In this document: positions 20,970-33,516 of the stretch, piece after piece
How positions within the stretch are numbered: the stretch's first letter is position 1
How the letters are laid out: every line of letters begins with the position of its first letter
Assembly (NCBI GenBank): GCA_020310875.1
Contig: CM035415.1
Span: 198,239,432-198,303,431 of the forward strand
DNA length: 64,000 nt
Reading direction: 5' to 3'
From: Ceratopteris richardii
Lineage: Eukaryota > Streptophyta > Polypodiopsida > Polypodiales > Pteridaceae
The notes under the pieces: model-generated
Told to the model about the DNA's origin: nothing
The model's input: the letters and a program-made list of their open reading frames with translations, nothing else
Database searches by the model: none
Made by a program: the position numbers and the translations under genes

Positions 20970-23900
20970 TCACTCCACAAAAGGAAGTAAGCCCAACGCT
21001 TTGCGGAAAGCTTCAAACTTCTCCCTAGGCAGAGCCTTCGTGAAAAGGTCTGCAATGTTCTTCTGCGTGGGCACATATGCCAAGCTGATCTCCCCAGCAG
21101 AGAACCTCTCCCTGACATAGTGATAATGCACCTCAATGTGCTTAGTGCGAGCATGGAACACAGGGTTCCTCTCAACTGCCAATGCGCTCTGACTATCAGT
21201 GAAGATGGTGGTGGCAGAAGACTGGCCAACACCCAAATCAGCCATAAGGCGTCTGAGCCACACACACTCAACAGTCGCTGTGAAAGCTGCCCTATACTCA
21301 GCCTCACAACTGGAAGTGGCCACAGTAGGCTGCTTCTTGCTCAACCAAGATATACATGAGCTACCAAGCATGAAGCAAAAACCACTGGTGGACACACGAG
21401 TGTCATAGCTACCAGCCCAATCTGAGTCAGAAAAAGCATGCAAATCTGGCGGTAGTGATCCTCCCTTGGGATAAAACAACCCAAGTAGCCGAGTACCACT
21501 CAAGTAGCGAAAGATGCGCTTAACTGCTTTCCAATGCGTGACTCCTGGGCAATGCATAAACCTGCTCATTTGTGAGACAGCAAACTGAATATCTGGCCGA
21601 GTAATGCATAAGTAAATCAAGCATCCAACAGCCTGCTGATAGAGAACAGCATCAAATGCATCTCCAGCATCATGAAGACTCAATCGTAAACCTGTCTCCA
21701 TAGGAGTGGCAATAGGCTTACAGTCTTCAAGGCCAAAACGCTACAATAATGTGTCAATATATTTCGTTTGACACAAAGCCATTCCACCATCAACTTGCAT
21801 AAACTGAATGCCCAAATAGTGATGCAAATGCCCCAAATCAGACATGTCAAATGAGGCATGCAAATCAGCCTTGAAATCAGCAATATGCTTCTCAAGAGGA
21901 CCAGTGAGCAGCATGTCGTCTACATAGACAACAATGATCAAAAGCACATCATTAGCACGCTTAACATATAAGGTGCTTTCAGTTGGACTGTTCTCAAAAC
22001 CATGTGCAATCAGATAGGCATGTATTTTCTCATACCAAGCACGTGGTGCTTGCTTTAAACCATATAACGCCTTCTTTAACCTGCACACCTGGTTTTCATG
22101 CCCTTTCTGCACAAAGCCACGGGGCTGAAAAACATACACTTCTTCATGCAAGTCACCATTCAGAAATGTTGTTTTAATGTCCAACTGATGTACATTCCAA
22201 CCATGATGGGCTGCAAGTGCACAAATGCTCCGAACAGTAGTCATACGGCATGTAGGTGCAAAGGTCTCATCAAAATCAATGCCTCTTTCCTGCGCATAAC
22301 CCTTTGCAACAAGCCTAGCCTTATACCTGTCAACTGTACCATCAGGTTTACACTTCAGCTTGTATACCCACTTAGTGCCAATGGCCTTCTTGCCAGGAGG
22401 CAAGTCACATAAAGACCATGTACCATTCTTCATTATAGCATCATATTCAGATTGCATAGCAGCCATCCAATTTTCTGAATTTTGTGCTTCATCAAAAGAA
22501 ACAGGCTCATTCTCATCACAGAGACTAGATGCAGCCATCGCATAGCAATCTGATGCAAAGGAGGTACTATGAGAGCCTGAACGAGTACAATATGACAAAG
22601 GTGCATCTAATTTGCTGTCACGCAAAGTCTGCACCAGCCATTTTGGCATAGTTTTTGCCTGTTCAATATCAGCTCTCTCATCAACAAGTGCATCATGTAA
22701 ATCTGCATCAGAAATGGAATGATCTGCATCATCATATGAAACCTGTAAAGGCTGAGAAGTTGCCTCATTAGGACCAGCGCTAGCCTGTCCACCTGTAAAA
22801 AGAGGCATCAAAGTATCATACATGTCTTTGGAGCTAACAGATGTCTCCTTAGTACATGAAAGCAATGGCTGAATAGCATCTTCCACAAAGACAACATCAC
22901 GGCTAACCAGAATGCGTTTAGTCTATGGATGATACAGACGATAGCCTTTACTTTCAAAACTGTACCCAACAAAAATACATTTTACTACCTTATCATCCAA
23001 TTTTCTGCGATGTTGTTCAGGCACTAATGCATATGCCAAACAACCAAAAACACGCAGATGAGCAACAGATGGCTTGCGGTCATGCCAAGCCTCATATGGA
23101 GTGATAGACTGCAACGCTTTCGTGGGACACCTGTTCAGTACATATGCTGCACACATGACAGCCTCAAGCCAGAAACTATGTGGTAAAGCCTGACTTTTGA
23201 CCATGCACCTCGCCATCTCCATGAGTGACCTGTTCTTTCGTTCAGCAACTCCATTCTGTTGAGGTGTATACGGCACTGTACACTGGTGTTTTATCCCACG
23301 TTCAGCCAGAAATGCATTAAAATCTGAAGACATATATTCCCCCCCTCGATCAGAATGGAGGGTGCCCATTTTACATGCTGACAGATTTTCAGCCAAAACC
23401 AAAAACTGTTTGAAGCACATGAACACTTCGGACTTTGCTTTGAGTGGATATACCCATGCATGCCTGGAAAAATCATCAATGAAAGTCACGAAGTAAAGGT
23501 AATTTCCAAAAGAGGGTGTCTGCATAGGACCACAGACATCACTATGTACAAGCTGCAATTTCTGCATAGCCCGAACTGAACCATCTTTTGGAAAGGAAGA
23601 ACGCTGCATTTTGCCCAAAATACAGCCTTCACAAACATGTTTTCCAGGTGCCTCAAGTTTGGGCAAAGAGGACACCATTTCAGATTTCTACAGGCGTAAC
23701 AAACTAGCAAAATTCAGATGACCAAAGCGTGCATGCCAAAGCTTTGCATCTGACATAGCCTGAGAATCATGAACTGCACATGCCGAATCATTCACAGATT
23801 TTTCATAGTCTATGAGCTTATACAGCCCACGACATAAAATGCCAGAAGCAATAATCACATCGCCATTTGAGAGATCATGGACTGTACACCTGTCATCAAC

Positions 23901-25233
23901 GAATGTCACAACCAAGCCAATCTTGGCTAATGTAGAAACTGATAACAGGTTCTTTTTGATCCCTGGCACAAATAAAGCATCTGACAAAGTGAAAGAACTA
24001 CCATCAGCAGTAGTCAGAATGATCTTACCAACTCCCATAACAGGATAAGAGGAGTTATTGGCGCATGTGACAGTATTCCCTGTAGGGGCAGGCTCGAGTG
24101 AAGAGAAGAAACTGCGCTGCGAGGTAATATGTTTGGTCGCCCCACTGTCAAAGTACCAAACATCTGAGTCTACTGCAGACATGCACTGATCATGAGAAGA
24201 TGGGTCAAAACTGCAGACAGTAGTAAACGCCCATTCTTCTTCCTGCACAAGATTTGCAGACTCTGTTTTTGGTGTAGAGGCCTCTGCAACAACCATTCCA
24301 GCCTCTTTCTTCTTTGCCTCTTTAGCAGCCAGTTTTGGACAGTTCTTTATAATATGATCATTTCCTTTACAGTACTTGCAGAACAATTTCTGCTTTTCTG
24401 ATTTCTTCTCATCTTTATCCTGGTTCTTCGATTGTGCAGCATTTGCAGATTTCTGCTTACTAGTAGAAGAGCTCCATTTTCCTTTGCCCTTCTGACTAGC
24501 CAGGAAAGCTTGATCTGCAACACGCATAATGGACCTGTTCTGCCTGGACTGATCTTCCTGCAATAGAACAGAGACTAATTCCTCAAATGACAAGGCATTC
24601 GGATTGCCTTTCATCATCAATCGAAGAGTAGAGGCAAAACTCTGATATGAATCAGGAAGGCCATTCAGAACGGTCTGCACGAGTGAGCTATCTGGTATAA
24701 CCTCATCAGCAGAAATCAATTGTTCCTTCAGGTCTTTGATCTTTGTAAGAAAACTATCCATCGAATCACCTTCATTCATGTGCTCACTCTCCAACTGTTT
24801 TCGGAGGTAAGCAACACGAGCCTCATTCCTAGCCTGGTACAAAGTGGTAAGTGTATCCCAAGCATCCTTTGCCGTTCTACAAGAGCGAATGTGAGGAATA
24901 ATGGCACGTTTGACAGACAAAGCTATCAATGCATGTGCCTGGGCATCTCTGCCATCCCAACGAATCTGCTCTGCAGTAGGTGCAACAGAAACAGCAGCAC
25001 AAACAGGAATATGCGGAATATCATCTTCGACACCATCTTCATCAGCTCCAACCTGTATTTGCAGTACCTGTCGTTACAGGTGTAACAGGACGTCTTTCAA
25101 CACCCTGCACAATGTTCCACAATCCTTTTGCAACCAGTACATGTCGCATCATATAAGCCCATAATGGGTAGTTGGTACCATCCAACTTATCCTCAACAGC
25201 CAACATACGGAATACATCACTGCTTTCAGCCAT
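20970..25233 (-). other. gag-pol coding region of copia copy A (fossil)
   Basis: Reading from 25233 leftward, gag begins MAESSDVFRMLAVEDKLDGT. The CCHC knuckle CKYCKGNDHIIKNC is near 24370. Protease (WYFDSGATKHIT) is near 24150. The integrase pre-domain (LWHARFGHLNFASL) is near 23720, with the integrase core (HSDVCGPMQTPSFGNYLYFV) at about 23560-23150. Reverse transcriptase (GTKWVYKLKCKPDGTVDRYK; QLDIKTTFLNGDLHEEVYVF; YVDDMLL) is at about 22400-21900. RNase H (SCEAEYRAAFTATVECVWL) is at about 21310-20970. All domains are present and the frame is broken about four or five times. Confidence 0.9.
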
Positions 25234-25570
25234 GGCCGGTGACTAAAATACCTTGATGCAGAAAATTGACTGTATCTCAAAAAGTTGAACAGAACTGCCC
25301 AGACGAGTTCTGCTAGACCTGTAGCAGACTTCGAGACGCTTAAACTGGCGAACAGAAACTAGTATATACCTTTGGCACAAAAGGACGAAATAGCTTGCAC
25401 AAGCACTGCGATAGTGCGTTCGGAGGTCGAAACGAGCTCAGATCGCGATTTCGGCACCACAGAACGAAGCTGTTTTGATCTCGGAAACACCCTGAGTATG
25501 CTCACCAAATTTTGTGCGAATCTGAGACTGCAAACGGAGGAGTGTCGACGGCGCCCTAGAAGAAGCAACG

Positions 25571-25588
25571 ACCTGCTCTGATACCAAT
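25571..25588 (-). promoter_or_regulatory. primer binding site of copia copy A
   Basis: On the - strand this reads ATTGGTATCAGAGCAGGT, directly adjoining the 5' LTR. TGGTATCAGAGC matches the 3' end of plant initiator Met-tRNA. The same site occurs in copies B and 37735-43060. Confidence 0.9.
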
Positions 25589-25818
25589 TGTTGGAGTTAG
25601 ACATCTGCGGAAGCACGCGAACAGCACAAGGAAGAAGAAGAAGCTTGGAGCACAACACACAAGACTGAATGTATTACTAGAGAATGTACAAAGATAAGTA
25701 GCCCATTAGGGCAATAGGCGTATATACAAGCCGGGGGAAAAAAACCTCCTAAAGAGGGAAAAAAGTGCCCCGGCGGTCCTAGAGTGTTCACACACATCAC
25801 TACCTAAATATATCAACA
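25589..25818 (-). repeat. 5' LTR of copia family 1 copy A
   Basis: 230 bp, one base different from the other LTR of the same element. It is followed by the target duplication TAACC. Confidence 0.93.
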
Positions 25819-26072
25819 TAACCGGCTTAGAAAGTGCATGGAGGAAGAGGAAGTAAGGGAAATCCTTATAACTGCATATGAACGAACGGGTGGTGGGCAC
25901 CTTCTAGGACACATTATGAGCCAAAGAGTTCTTGATGCTAGCTTATGGTGGCCAACATCATTCAGAGATGCATATGAATGAGGGAGATCATGTGATGTCT
26001 ATCAGAGGTGTGGCCCCAAGCCCACAAAGCAGCGACACAACCCCTTGGTTGTTTCCACTTCATGGAAACCAT
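25819..26072 (+). other. gypsy remnant: integrase zinc-binding module
   Basis: A 254-bp island between two copia elements translates to gypsy integrase N-terminal words: ILITAYERTGGGHLLGHIM, SLWWPTSFRDAYE and CDVYQRCG, which include the expected His and Cys ligands. It joins the older gypsy piece ending at 20665 to the integrase core at 32173. Confidence 0.85.
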
Positions 26073-26303
26073 TGTTGGAGATAGACGTCTGCAGAAGCAC
26101 GCGAATAGCACAAGGAAGAAGAAGAAGCTTGGAGCACAAACACACAATACTGAATGTATTACTAGAGAATGTACAAAGATAAGTAGCCCATTAGGGCAAT
26201 AGGCGTATATACAAGCCGGGGGAAAAAAACCTCCTAAAGAGGGAAAAAAGTGCCCCAACAGTCCTAGAGTGTTCACACACATCACTACCTAAATATATCA
26301 ACA
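26073..26303 (-). repeat. 3' LTR of copia family 1 copy B
   Basis: 231 bp, TGTTGG to ATCAACA, with the same adjoining purine tract as copy A. Confidence 0.92.
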
Positions 26304-26377
26304 AATCCCCCCTGGGAGTGATGCGGTGAACAAGGAGCTGGCACTCATGTATAAGGAAGTGCCAAGCTATGTGGAAA

Positions 26378-29300
26378 TCACTCCACAAAAGGAAGTAAGC
26401 CCAAAGCTTTGCGGAAAGCTTCAAACTTCAAAGCCTTCGTGAAAAGGTCTGCAATGTTCTCCTGCATGGGCACATATGCCAAGCTGATCTCCCCAGCAAA
26501 GAACCTCTCCCTGACATAGTGATAATGCACCTCAATGTGCTTAGTGCGAGCATGGAACACAGGGTTCCTTGCAACTGCCAATGCGCTCTGACTGTCAGTG
26601 AAGATGGTGGTGGCAGAAGACTGGCCAACACCCAAATCAGCCATAAGGCATCTGAGTCACACACACCCAACAGTCGCTGTGAAAGTTGCCCTATACTCAG
26701 CCTCACAACTGGAAGTGGCCACAGTAGGCTGCTTCTTGCTCAACCAAGATGTACATGAGCTACCAAGCATGAAGCAAAAACCACTGGTGGACACACGAGT
26801 GTCATAGCAACCAGCCCAATCTGAGTCAGAAAAAGCATGCAAATATGGTGGTAGTGATCCCGCCTTGGGATAAAACAACCCAAGTAGCCGAGTACCACTC
26901 AAGTAGCGAAAGATGCGCTTAACCGCTTTCCAATGCGTGACTCTTGGGCAATGCATAAACCTGCTCATCTGTGAGACAGCAAACTGAATATCTGGCCGAG
27001 TAATGCATAAGTAAATCAAGCATCCAACAGCCTGCTGATAGAGAACAGCATCAAATGCATCTCTAGCATCATGAAGACTCAATCGTAAACCTGTCTCCAT
27101 AGGAGTGGCAATAGGCTTACAGTCTTCAAGGCCAAAATGCTGCAATAATGTGTCAATATATTTCGTTTGACACAAAGCCATTCCACCATCAACTTGCATA
27201 AACTAAATGCCCAAATAGTGATGCAAATGCCCCAAATCAGACATCTCAAATGAGGCATGCAAATCAGCCTTAAAATCAGCAATATGTGTCTCAATAGGAC
27301 CAGTGAGCAGCATGTCATCAACATAGACAACAATGATCAGAAGCACATGATTAGCACGTTTAACATATAAGGTGCTTTCAGTTGGACTGTTCTCAAAACC
27401 ATGTGCAATCAGATAGGCATGTATCTTCTCATACCAAGCACGTGGTGCTTGCTTTAAACCATATAATTCCTTCTTTAACCTCCAAACCTCGTTTTCATGC
27501 CCTTTCTGCACAAAGCCACGGGGCTGAAAAACATACACTTCTTCATGCAAGTCACCATTCAGAAATGCTGTTTTAATGTCCAACTGATGTACATTCCAAC
27601 CATGATGGGTTGCAAGTGCACAAATGCTCCGAACAGTAGTCATATGGCATGTAGGTGCAAAGGTCTCATCAAAATCAATGCCTCTTTCCTATGCATAACC
27701 CTTTGCAACAAGCCTAGCCTTATACCTGTCAACTGTACCATCAGGTTTACGCTTCAGCTTGTATACCCACTCAGTGCCAATGGTCTTCTTGCCAGGAGGC
27801 AAGTCACATAAAGACCATGTACCATTCTTCATTATAGCATCATATTCAGATTGCATAGCAGCCATCCAATTTTCTGAATTTTGTGCTTCATCAAAAGAAA
27901 CAGGCTCATTCTCATCACAGAGACTAGATGCAGCCATAGCATAGCAATCTGATGCAAAGGAGGCACTATGAGAGCCTGAACGAGTACGATATGACAAAGG
28001 TGCATCTAATTTGCTGTCACGCAAAGTCTGCACCAACCATTTTGGCATAGTTTTTGCATGCTCAATATCAGCTCTCTCATCAACAAGTGCATCATGTAAA
28101 TCTGCATCAGAAATGGAATGATCTGCATCATCATATGAAACCTGCAAAGGTTGAGAAGTTGCCTCATTAGGACTAGCACTAGCCTGTCCACCTGTAAAAA
28201 GAGGCATCAAAGTATCATACATGTCTTTGGAGCTAACAGATGTCTCCTTAGTACATGAAAGCAATGGCTGAATAGCATCTTCCACAAAGACAACATCACG
28301 GCTAACCAGAATGCGTTTAGTCTGTGGATGATACAGACGATAGCCTTTACTTTCAGAACTGTACCCAACAAAAATACATTTTACTACCTTATCATCCAAT
28401 TTTCTGCGATGTTGTTCAGGCACTAATGCATATGCCAAACAACCAAAAACACGCAGATGAGCAACAGATGGCTTGCAATCATGCCAAGCCTCATATGGAG
28501 TGATAGACTGCAACGCTTTAGTGGGACACCTGTTCAGTACATATGCTGCACACATGACAGCCTCAAGGCAGAAACTATGTGGTAAAGCCTGACTTTTGAC
28601 CATGCACCTCGCCATCTCCATGAGTGACCTGTTCTTTCGTTCAGCAACTCCATACTAGCCTGTCCACTTGTAAAAAGAGGCATCAAAGTATCATACATGT
28701 CTTTGGAGCTAACAGATGTCTCCTTAGTACATGAAAGCAATGGCTGAATAGCATCTTCCACAAAGACAACATCACGGCTAACCAGAATGTGTTTAGTCTG
28801 TGGATGATACAGACGATAGCCTTTACTTTCAGAACTGTACCCAACAAAAATACATTTTACTACCTTATCATCCAATTTTCTGCGATGTTGTTCAGGCACT
28901 AATGCATATGCCAAACAACCAAAAACACGCAGATGAGCAACAGATGGCTTGCAATCATGCCAAGCCTCATATGGAGTGATAGACTGCAACGCTTTAGTGG
29001 GACACCTGTTCAGTACATATGCTGCACACATGACAGCCTCAAGGCAGAAACTATGTGGTAAAGCCTGACTTTTGACCATGCACCTCGCCATCTCCATGAG
29101 TGACCTGTTCTTTCGTTCAGCAACTCCATACTAGCCTGTCCACTTGTAAAAAGAGGCATCAAAGTATCATACATGTCTTTGGAGCTAACAGATGTCTCCT
29201 TAGTACATGAAAGCAATGGCTGAATAGCATCTTCCACAAAGACAACATCACGGCTAACCAGAATGCGTTTAGTCTGTGGATGATACAGACGATAGCCTTT

Positions 29301-31586
29301 ACTTTCAGAACTGTACCCAACAAAAATACATTTTACTACCTTATCATCCAATTTTCTGCGATGTTGTTCAGGCACTAATGCATATGCCAAACAACCAAAA
29401 ACACGCAGATGAGCAACAGATGGCTTGCAATCATGCCAAGCCTCATATGGAGTGATAGACTGCAACGCTTTAGTGGGACACCTGTTCAGTACATATGCTG
29501 CACACATGACAGCCTCAAGCCAGAAACTATGTGGTAAAGCCTGACTTTTGACCATGCACCTCGCCATCTCCATGAGTGACCTGTTCTTTCGTTCAGCAAC
29601 TCCATTCTGTTGAGGTGTATACGGCACTATACATTAGTGTTTTATCCCACGTTCAGCCAGAAATGCATTAAAATCTGAAGACATATATTCCCCCCCTGGA
29701 TCAGAACGGAGGGTGCCCATTTTACATGCTGACAGATTTTCAGCCAAAACCAAAAACTGTTTGAAGCACATGAACACTTCAGACTTTGCTTTGAGTGGAT
29801 ATACCCATGCATGCCTGGAAAAATCATCAATGAAAGTCACGAAGTAAAGGTAATTTCCAAAAGAGGGTGTCTGCATAGGACCACAGACATCACTATGTAC
29901 AAGCTGCAATTTCTGCGTAGCTCGAAATGAGCCATCTTTTGGAAAGGAAGAACGCTGCATTTTGCCCAAAATACAGCCTTCACAAACATGTTTTCTAGGT
30001 GCCTCAAGTTTGGGCAAAGAGGACACCATTTCAGATTTCTGGAGGCGTAACAAACTAGCAAAATTCAGATGACCAAAGCATGCATGCCAAAGCTTTGCAT
30101 CTGACATAGCCTGAGAATCATGAACTGCACATGCCGAATCATTCACAGATCTTTCATAGTCTATGAGCTTATACAGCCCACGACATAAAATGGCAGAAGC
30201 AATAATCACATCGCCATTTGAGAGATCATGGACTATACACCTGTCATCAACGAATTTCACAACCAAGCCAATCTTGGCTAATGCAGAAACTGATAACAGG
30301 TTCTTTTTGATCCCTGGCACAAATAAAGCATCTGACAAAGTGAAAGAGCTACCATCAGCAGTAGTCAGAATGATCTTACCAACTCCCATAACAGGATAAG
30401 AGGAGTTATTGGCGCATGTGACAGTATTCCCTGTAGGGGCAGGCTCGAGTGAAGAGAAGAAACTGCGCTGCGAGGTAATATGTTTGGTCGCCCCACTGTC
30501 AAAGTACCAAACATCTGAGTCTACTGCAGACATGCACTGATCATGAGAAGATGGGTCAAAACTGCAGACAGTAGTAAACGCCCATTCTTCTTCCTGCATA
30601 AGATTTGCAGACTCTGTTTTTGGTGTAGAGGCCTCTGCAACAACCATTCCAGCCTCTTTCTTCTTTGCCTCTTTAGCAGCCAGTTTTGAACAGTTCTTTA
30701 TGATATGGTCATTTCCTTTACAGTACTTGCAAAACAATTTCTGCTTTTCTGATTTCTTCTCACCTTTATCCTGGTTCTTCGATTGTGCAGCATTTGCAGA
30801 TTTCTGCTTACTAGTAGAAGAGCTCCATTTTCCTTTGCCCTTCTGACTAGCCAAGAAAGCTTGATTTGCAACACGCATAATGGACCTGTTCTGCCTGGAC
30901 TGATCTTCCTGCAACAGAACAGAGACTAACTCCTCAAATGACAAGGCATTCAGATTGCCTTTCATCATCAACCGAAGAGTAGAAGCAAAACTCTGATATG
31001 AATCAGGAAGACCATTCAGAACGGTCTGCAAAAGTGAGCTATCTGGTATAACCTCATCAGCAGAAATCAGTTGTTCCTTCAGGTCTTTGATCTTTGTAAG
31101 AAAATTGTCCATAGAATCACCTTCATTCATGTGCTCACTCTCCAACTGTTTTCGGAGGTAAGCAACACGAGCCTCATTCCTAGCCTGGTACAAAGTGGTA
31201 AGTGTATCCCAAGCATCCTTTGCTGTTCTGCAAGAGCGAATGTGATGAATAATGGCACGTTTGACAGGCAAAGCTATCAATGCATGTGCCTGGGCATCTC
31301 TGCCATCCCAGCGAATCTGCTTTGCAGTAGGTGCAACAGAAAGAGCAGCACGAACAGGAATCTGCGGAATATCATCTTTGACACCAGCTTCATCAGCTCC
31401 AGCACCTGTATTTGCAGTACCTGTCGTTACAGGTGTAACAGGACGTCTTTCAACACCCTGCACAATGTTCCACAATCCTTTTGCAACCAGTACATGTCGC
31501 ATCATATAAGCCCATAATGGGTAGTTGGTACCATCCAACTTATCCTCAACAGCCAACATACGGAATACATCACTGCTTTCAGCCAT
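26378..31586 (-). other. gag-pol coding region of copia copy B (fossil)
   Basis: Gag starts at 31586 (MAESSDVFRM) and reads continuously through the CCHC knuckle, protease (DSGATKHIT) and integrase pre-domain into the integrase core near 29650. The integrase end and linker are then present in triplicate. Reverse transcriptase follows at about 27740-27200 and RNase H at about 26700-26380. It shows several breaks. Its 650-residue gag-to-integrase frame is the longest uninterrupted copia frame in the window. Confidence 0.88.
28179..29606 (-). repeat. three tandem copies of a 476-bp internal copia segment
   Basis: The words CTAGCCTGTCCAC recur at 28179, 28655 and 29131, exactly 476 bp apart, and the text between them is nearly identical. 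Each unit spans the end of the integrase region and the linker towards reverse transcriptase. Copy A has a single unit at the equivalent place (about 22776-23250). Confidence 0.93.
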
Positions 31587-31941
31587 GGCTGGTGACTAAA
31601 ATACCTTGATGCAGAAAATTGACTGTATATCAAAAAGTTGAACGGAACTGCCCAGACGAGTTCTGCTAGACCTATAGCAAACTTCGAGACGCTTAAACTG
31701 GCGAACAGAAACTGGTATATACCTTTGGCACAAAAGGACGAAATATCCTGCACAACTGTTGCGATAGTGCGTTCGGAGGCCGAAATGAGCTCAGATCGCG
31801 ATTTCGGCACCACAAAGCAAAGCAGTTATGATCTCAGAAGCACCTTGAGTATGCTCACCAAATTTCGTGCGAATCTGAGACTGCAAACGGAGGAGTGTCG
31901 ACGGCGCCCTAGAAGAAGCGACGACCTGCTCTGATACCAAT

Positions 31942-32172
31942 TGTTGGAGATAGACGTCTGCGGAAGCACGCGAACAGCACAAGGAAGAAGAAGAAGCTTG
32001 GAGCACAAACACACAATACTGAATGTATTACTAGAGAATGTACAAAGATAAGTAGCCCTTTAGGGTAATAGGCGTATATACAAGCCGGGGGAAAAAAACC
32101 TCCTAAAGAGGGAAAAAAGTGCCCCGGTAGTCCTAGAGTATTCACACACATCACTACCTAAATATATCAACA
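31942..32172 (-). repeat. 5' LTR of copia family 1 copy B
   Basis: 231 bp, adjoined on its inner side by the initiator-tRNA primer site (about 31924-31941) and on its outer side by ACCAT. Confidence 0.92.
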
Positions 32173-33000
32173 ACCATCTGAGAAGCGGGGGCTAGATTCT
32201 GTAGGGCCCATCTACCCCGCATTAGTCCCAAAAAGAGAAAAGTATTTGTTGATCGCCACCAACTATGCAACAAAGTGGCATGAAGCTATTGCCTCTCCTG
32301 ATTGCACAACACAAATAGTTGTAGATTTCCTTTACTTTAACATTATTTGTAGATTTGGGTGTCCTCTTGAAATTTGCACAGACCAAGGAACTCATTTTGT
32401 GAACAAGGTTCTGCATGAAATTTTTAACAGGTACAACCACATGCAAAATCTAGTAATAAGGTATTGATTGCCATGTTAAGGAAGGAAAGTATGTTACAAC
32501 CCACTTCTTCGGGCATAACTTATCAAGGTACCCTCTGGGCTTACAGGTTGGCTTACAAAGGAGCAACAGGATAATCTCCATTCCAGTTGGTTTATGAGGT
32601 ATTGCCCATTGAACCTTTTGAATTTCTACATGCTTCACCAAAACTTGCACTTATGTAGGGAAAGAAAGATTGTGGTCTCTCTGAGGGACTTGAGGTGTTG
32701 CACAAAGTGGAAGAGATCCATCTATATGCTACAAAACAATTACTAGAGACTCAAATGAAGAGGAAAGAGGCTCATGATCATAATCTATGGACCAATAACT
32801 TACAAACAAGCATGTTAGTTCTTCTCCATAAACCTCAACTCCAAACACAGGTATGGGGAAAGTGGCTTCCACACTCGGAAGGACCTTACATAATTAAAAC
32901 AATGCTGAAATGGGATGCAGTGGAGTTAGAGTCCCTGAAAGGAGAGGTACTACCACTTGTCAAAATATCAAGGCTCAAGGCCTATCATCAGCAAAAGTAA
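32173..33000 (+). other. gypsy remnant: integrase core and C-terminus
   Basis: GLDSVGPIYPALVPKREKYL, TNYATKWHEAIA and CTDQGTHFVNKVL are the first and second parts of an integrase core. Further on, LPHSEGPYIIKTMLKWDAVE and LVKISRLKAYHQ resemble the C-terminal tail of gypsy integrases. It is a broken fossil and the last recognisable coding piece of the older gypsy element. Confidence 0.82.
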
Positions 33001-33516
33001 AGCTTTTGAGATAACCTAGAACTTGCAAAATCTGTCCAAGTTGTACATAGCCTTCTCGTACCAATTTGTTTTGCTTTAGTTTATTAGTTTTCATCAATTT
33101 TCATGCTTTCTCTTTGAATTTTTATGTTGTTTAGAAGCTATCTCATAGCCCATCTCATATACATCTTGTTGCATTTTTTTTGAATTTTTTTAGGAATTTT
33201 CTTAGAATTTTAATCCTTTTTTAATGTCATTTTTATTGCTAAAATAGAAGGAAAAAAGAAAGCTCTTTATGTTTTTGAGTGGGAAAATTGGTCTAGACAT
33301 TTAGAGATTTTTTTTTTGGATTTTTTTATTTTTTGGGGATTTTTTGTCTATTTTCTATATATTTTCACAAAAAAAAAAAAAGCGGCCTCCCGGGCTTTCA
33401 ATTTTATTTCAAAAAAACAAAAACCTCTATCTCTAGCTTCTCTCTATCCTCTCTTTAACCCCCTTTATCCTGTCTCTAACCCCCCTCTATCCTCTCTCTA
33501 ACTCCCCCTCCCCCCC
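33001..33516. other. non-coding, T-rich then CT-rich stretch
   Basis: Long T runs, an A run at about 33367-33380 and CTCTCTATCC-type repeats at about 33425-33510 are visible. It may be the 3' untranslated part or LTR of the older gypsy element, but no terminal repeat was found. I see no gene. Confidence 0.4.

Larger units (their letters stand above)
20666..25818 (-). mobile_element. Ty1/copia element, family 1 copy A (- strand), recent insertion
   Basis: The element is 5153 bp long, with 230-bp LTRs that differ at a single base, and TAACC duplications on both sides (20661-20665 and 25819-25823). Read on the - strand, it has the initiator-tRNA primer site, gag, protease, integrase, reverse transcriptase, RNase H and purine tract in Ty1/copia order. 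The near-identical LTRs make it the youngest insertion in the window. The coding part nevertheless has about four or five breaks. It interrupts the older gypsy element between RNase H and the integrase zinc module. Confidence 0.95.
26073..32172 (-). mobile_element. Ty1/copia element, family 1 copy B (- strand), with internal triplication
   Basis: The element is 6100 bp long with 231-bp LTRs differing at about 8 sites (roughly 3.5%) and ACCAT duplications at 26068-26072 and 32173-32177. The coding content and order equal copy A. It is longer than copy A almost exactly because a 476-bp internal segment is present three times in tandem. It is broken in several places and older than copy A. It interrupts the same gypsy element only 254 bp from copy A. 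Confidence 0.94.
11967..33000 (+). mobile_element. older Ty3/gypsy element, split by three copia insertions
   Basis: Gypsy pieces in the correct order and orientation lie between the copia elements. A protease region is at about 11990-13086, reverse transcriptase and RNase H at 19052-20665, the integrase zinc-binding module at 25819-26072, and the integrase core and C-terminus at 32173-33000. The pieces resume exactly at the copia target-site duplications, which shows they were once contiguous. The first gypsy element appears to have inserted into its 5' part as well. Its own LTRs were not identified. It is clearly broken, with many changes, and is the oldest layer of this nest. No chromodomain was seen. 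Confidence 0.85.
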
